5,237 nucleotides of DNA, taken from Treponema sp. Its GTDB lineage: Bacteria > Spirochaetota > Spirochaetia > Treponematales > Breznakiellaceae. The notes under the pieces are model-generated. The model searched no databases and was not told where the DNA came from. It saw only the letters and a program-made list of their open reading frames with translations. Within the stretch, counting starts at the first letter, position 1. Every line of letters begins with the position of its first letter. Both the position numbers and the translations under genes were made by a program. Below are positions 4,912 to 5,237 of the stretch, one piece after another. The stretch covers positions 1-5,237 of the forward strand of contig JAIRSD010000011.1 in NCBI GenBank assembly GCA_031255615.1, written 5' to 3'.

Positions 4912-5237
4912 ATGCTGGATTATCGAAGCCCCTGGAAGCCCCTCATCGCGGAGGCCCTGAACGCCTTGCTTCGCGACGCGGCTTCGGAGGCCCGTGTGGA
5001 ACCTTCGCAGGTCCTGGTGGAGGCCCCCCCCCGGCCGGAACTGGGGGACCTGGCCTTTCCCATGTTCGGCTACGCCAAACTCCTCCGCAAGGGGCCGCCC
5101 TGGATTGCCCAGGCCCTTTGCGCCCGCCTTTCCGCCGCCCCCGAACTCGCCGCCCAAGGCAGTTTTAGCACCGAAGGCCCTTACCTGAATCTGCGGCTCA
5201 ACCGGGCCGATCTGGCGGCCCAGGTCCTGGCCGCCGT
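4912..5237 (+). CDS. argS: Arginyl-tRNA synthetase, N-terminal part (cut by window end)
   Basis: The first 108 codons of the enzyme that attaches arginine to tRNA-Arg in the cytoplasm are present; the reading frame runs off the window edge. What is visible is the N-terminal additional domain (Arg_tRNA_synt_N), which binds the tRNA D-loop. Its hallmark PELGDLAFPMFGYAKLL corresponds to the family pattern of a Gly-Asp followed by an aliphatic helix and Lys, then PPWIAQAL, and STEGPYLNLRLN corresponds to the conserved Gly-Pro-(Phe/Tyr)-(Ile/Leu)-Asn block. The catalytic HIGH-type motif would lie just beyond the window. A tract of nine C bases (5024-5032) encodes Ala-Pro-Pro-Arg and is in frame. 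The start is set by GAGGAG six bases upstream. The upstream gene is codirectional at a distance of 244 bp, with a degraded repeat between them. Confidence 0.92.
   Translation, partial: MLDYRSPWKPLIAEALNALLRDAASEARVEPSQVLVEAPPRPELGDLAFPMFGYAKLLRKGPPWIAQALCARLSAAPELAAQGSFSTEGPYLNLRLNRADLAAQVLAA

Overview
The window looks like chromosomal DNA from a GC-rich spirochaete of the Treponema group, most likely a termite-gut type treponeme. This rests on the central hypothetical protein, which I take to be the treponeme-restricted DUF5312 family, on its position next to argS, and on long intergenic regions full of structured repeats. The species assignment is from memory and inference. No plasmid, phage, transposase, CRISPR, tRNA or rRNA signal was found.

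Layout. 1-50: an AT-rich perfect inverted repeat. 51-430: two tandem copies of a repeat of about 190 bp. 430-700: a dense run of short, nearly perfect hairpins, most with GGA or GCA triloops, including one copy of a 58-bp element. 711-2414 (minus): a complete AMP-forming long-chain acyl-CoA synthetase. 2415-2957: a divergent intergenic region with more hairpins, an inverted copy of the 58-bp element and a third, diverged copy of the 190-bp repeat. 2958-4667 (plus): a hypothetical protein of 569 residues. 4668-4911: a fourth, degraded copy of the repeat plus the argS leader. 4912 to the end (plus): the N-terminal part of arginyl-tRNA synthetase, cut by the window edge.

The three proteins do not form an obvious pathway. 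The acyl-CoA synthetase activates fatty acids and is transcribed away from the other two. The hypothetical gene and argS are codirectional but separated by 244 bp, so co-transcription is possible but not shown. The most unusual content is intergenic: repeats that recur in every intergenic gap, a conserved scaffold carrying different hairpins at equivalent positions, and a sigma70-like promoter placed so that its transcript would begin at or next to the hypothetical gene's ATG. A longer reading of that gene (start 2769) borrows its first 56 to 63 codons mostly from repeat DNA and the promoter region and is probably wrong.

I do not see a clear new enzymatic or defence system. The leads are the repeat and hairpin architecture and the possible leaderless gene.
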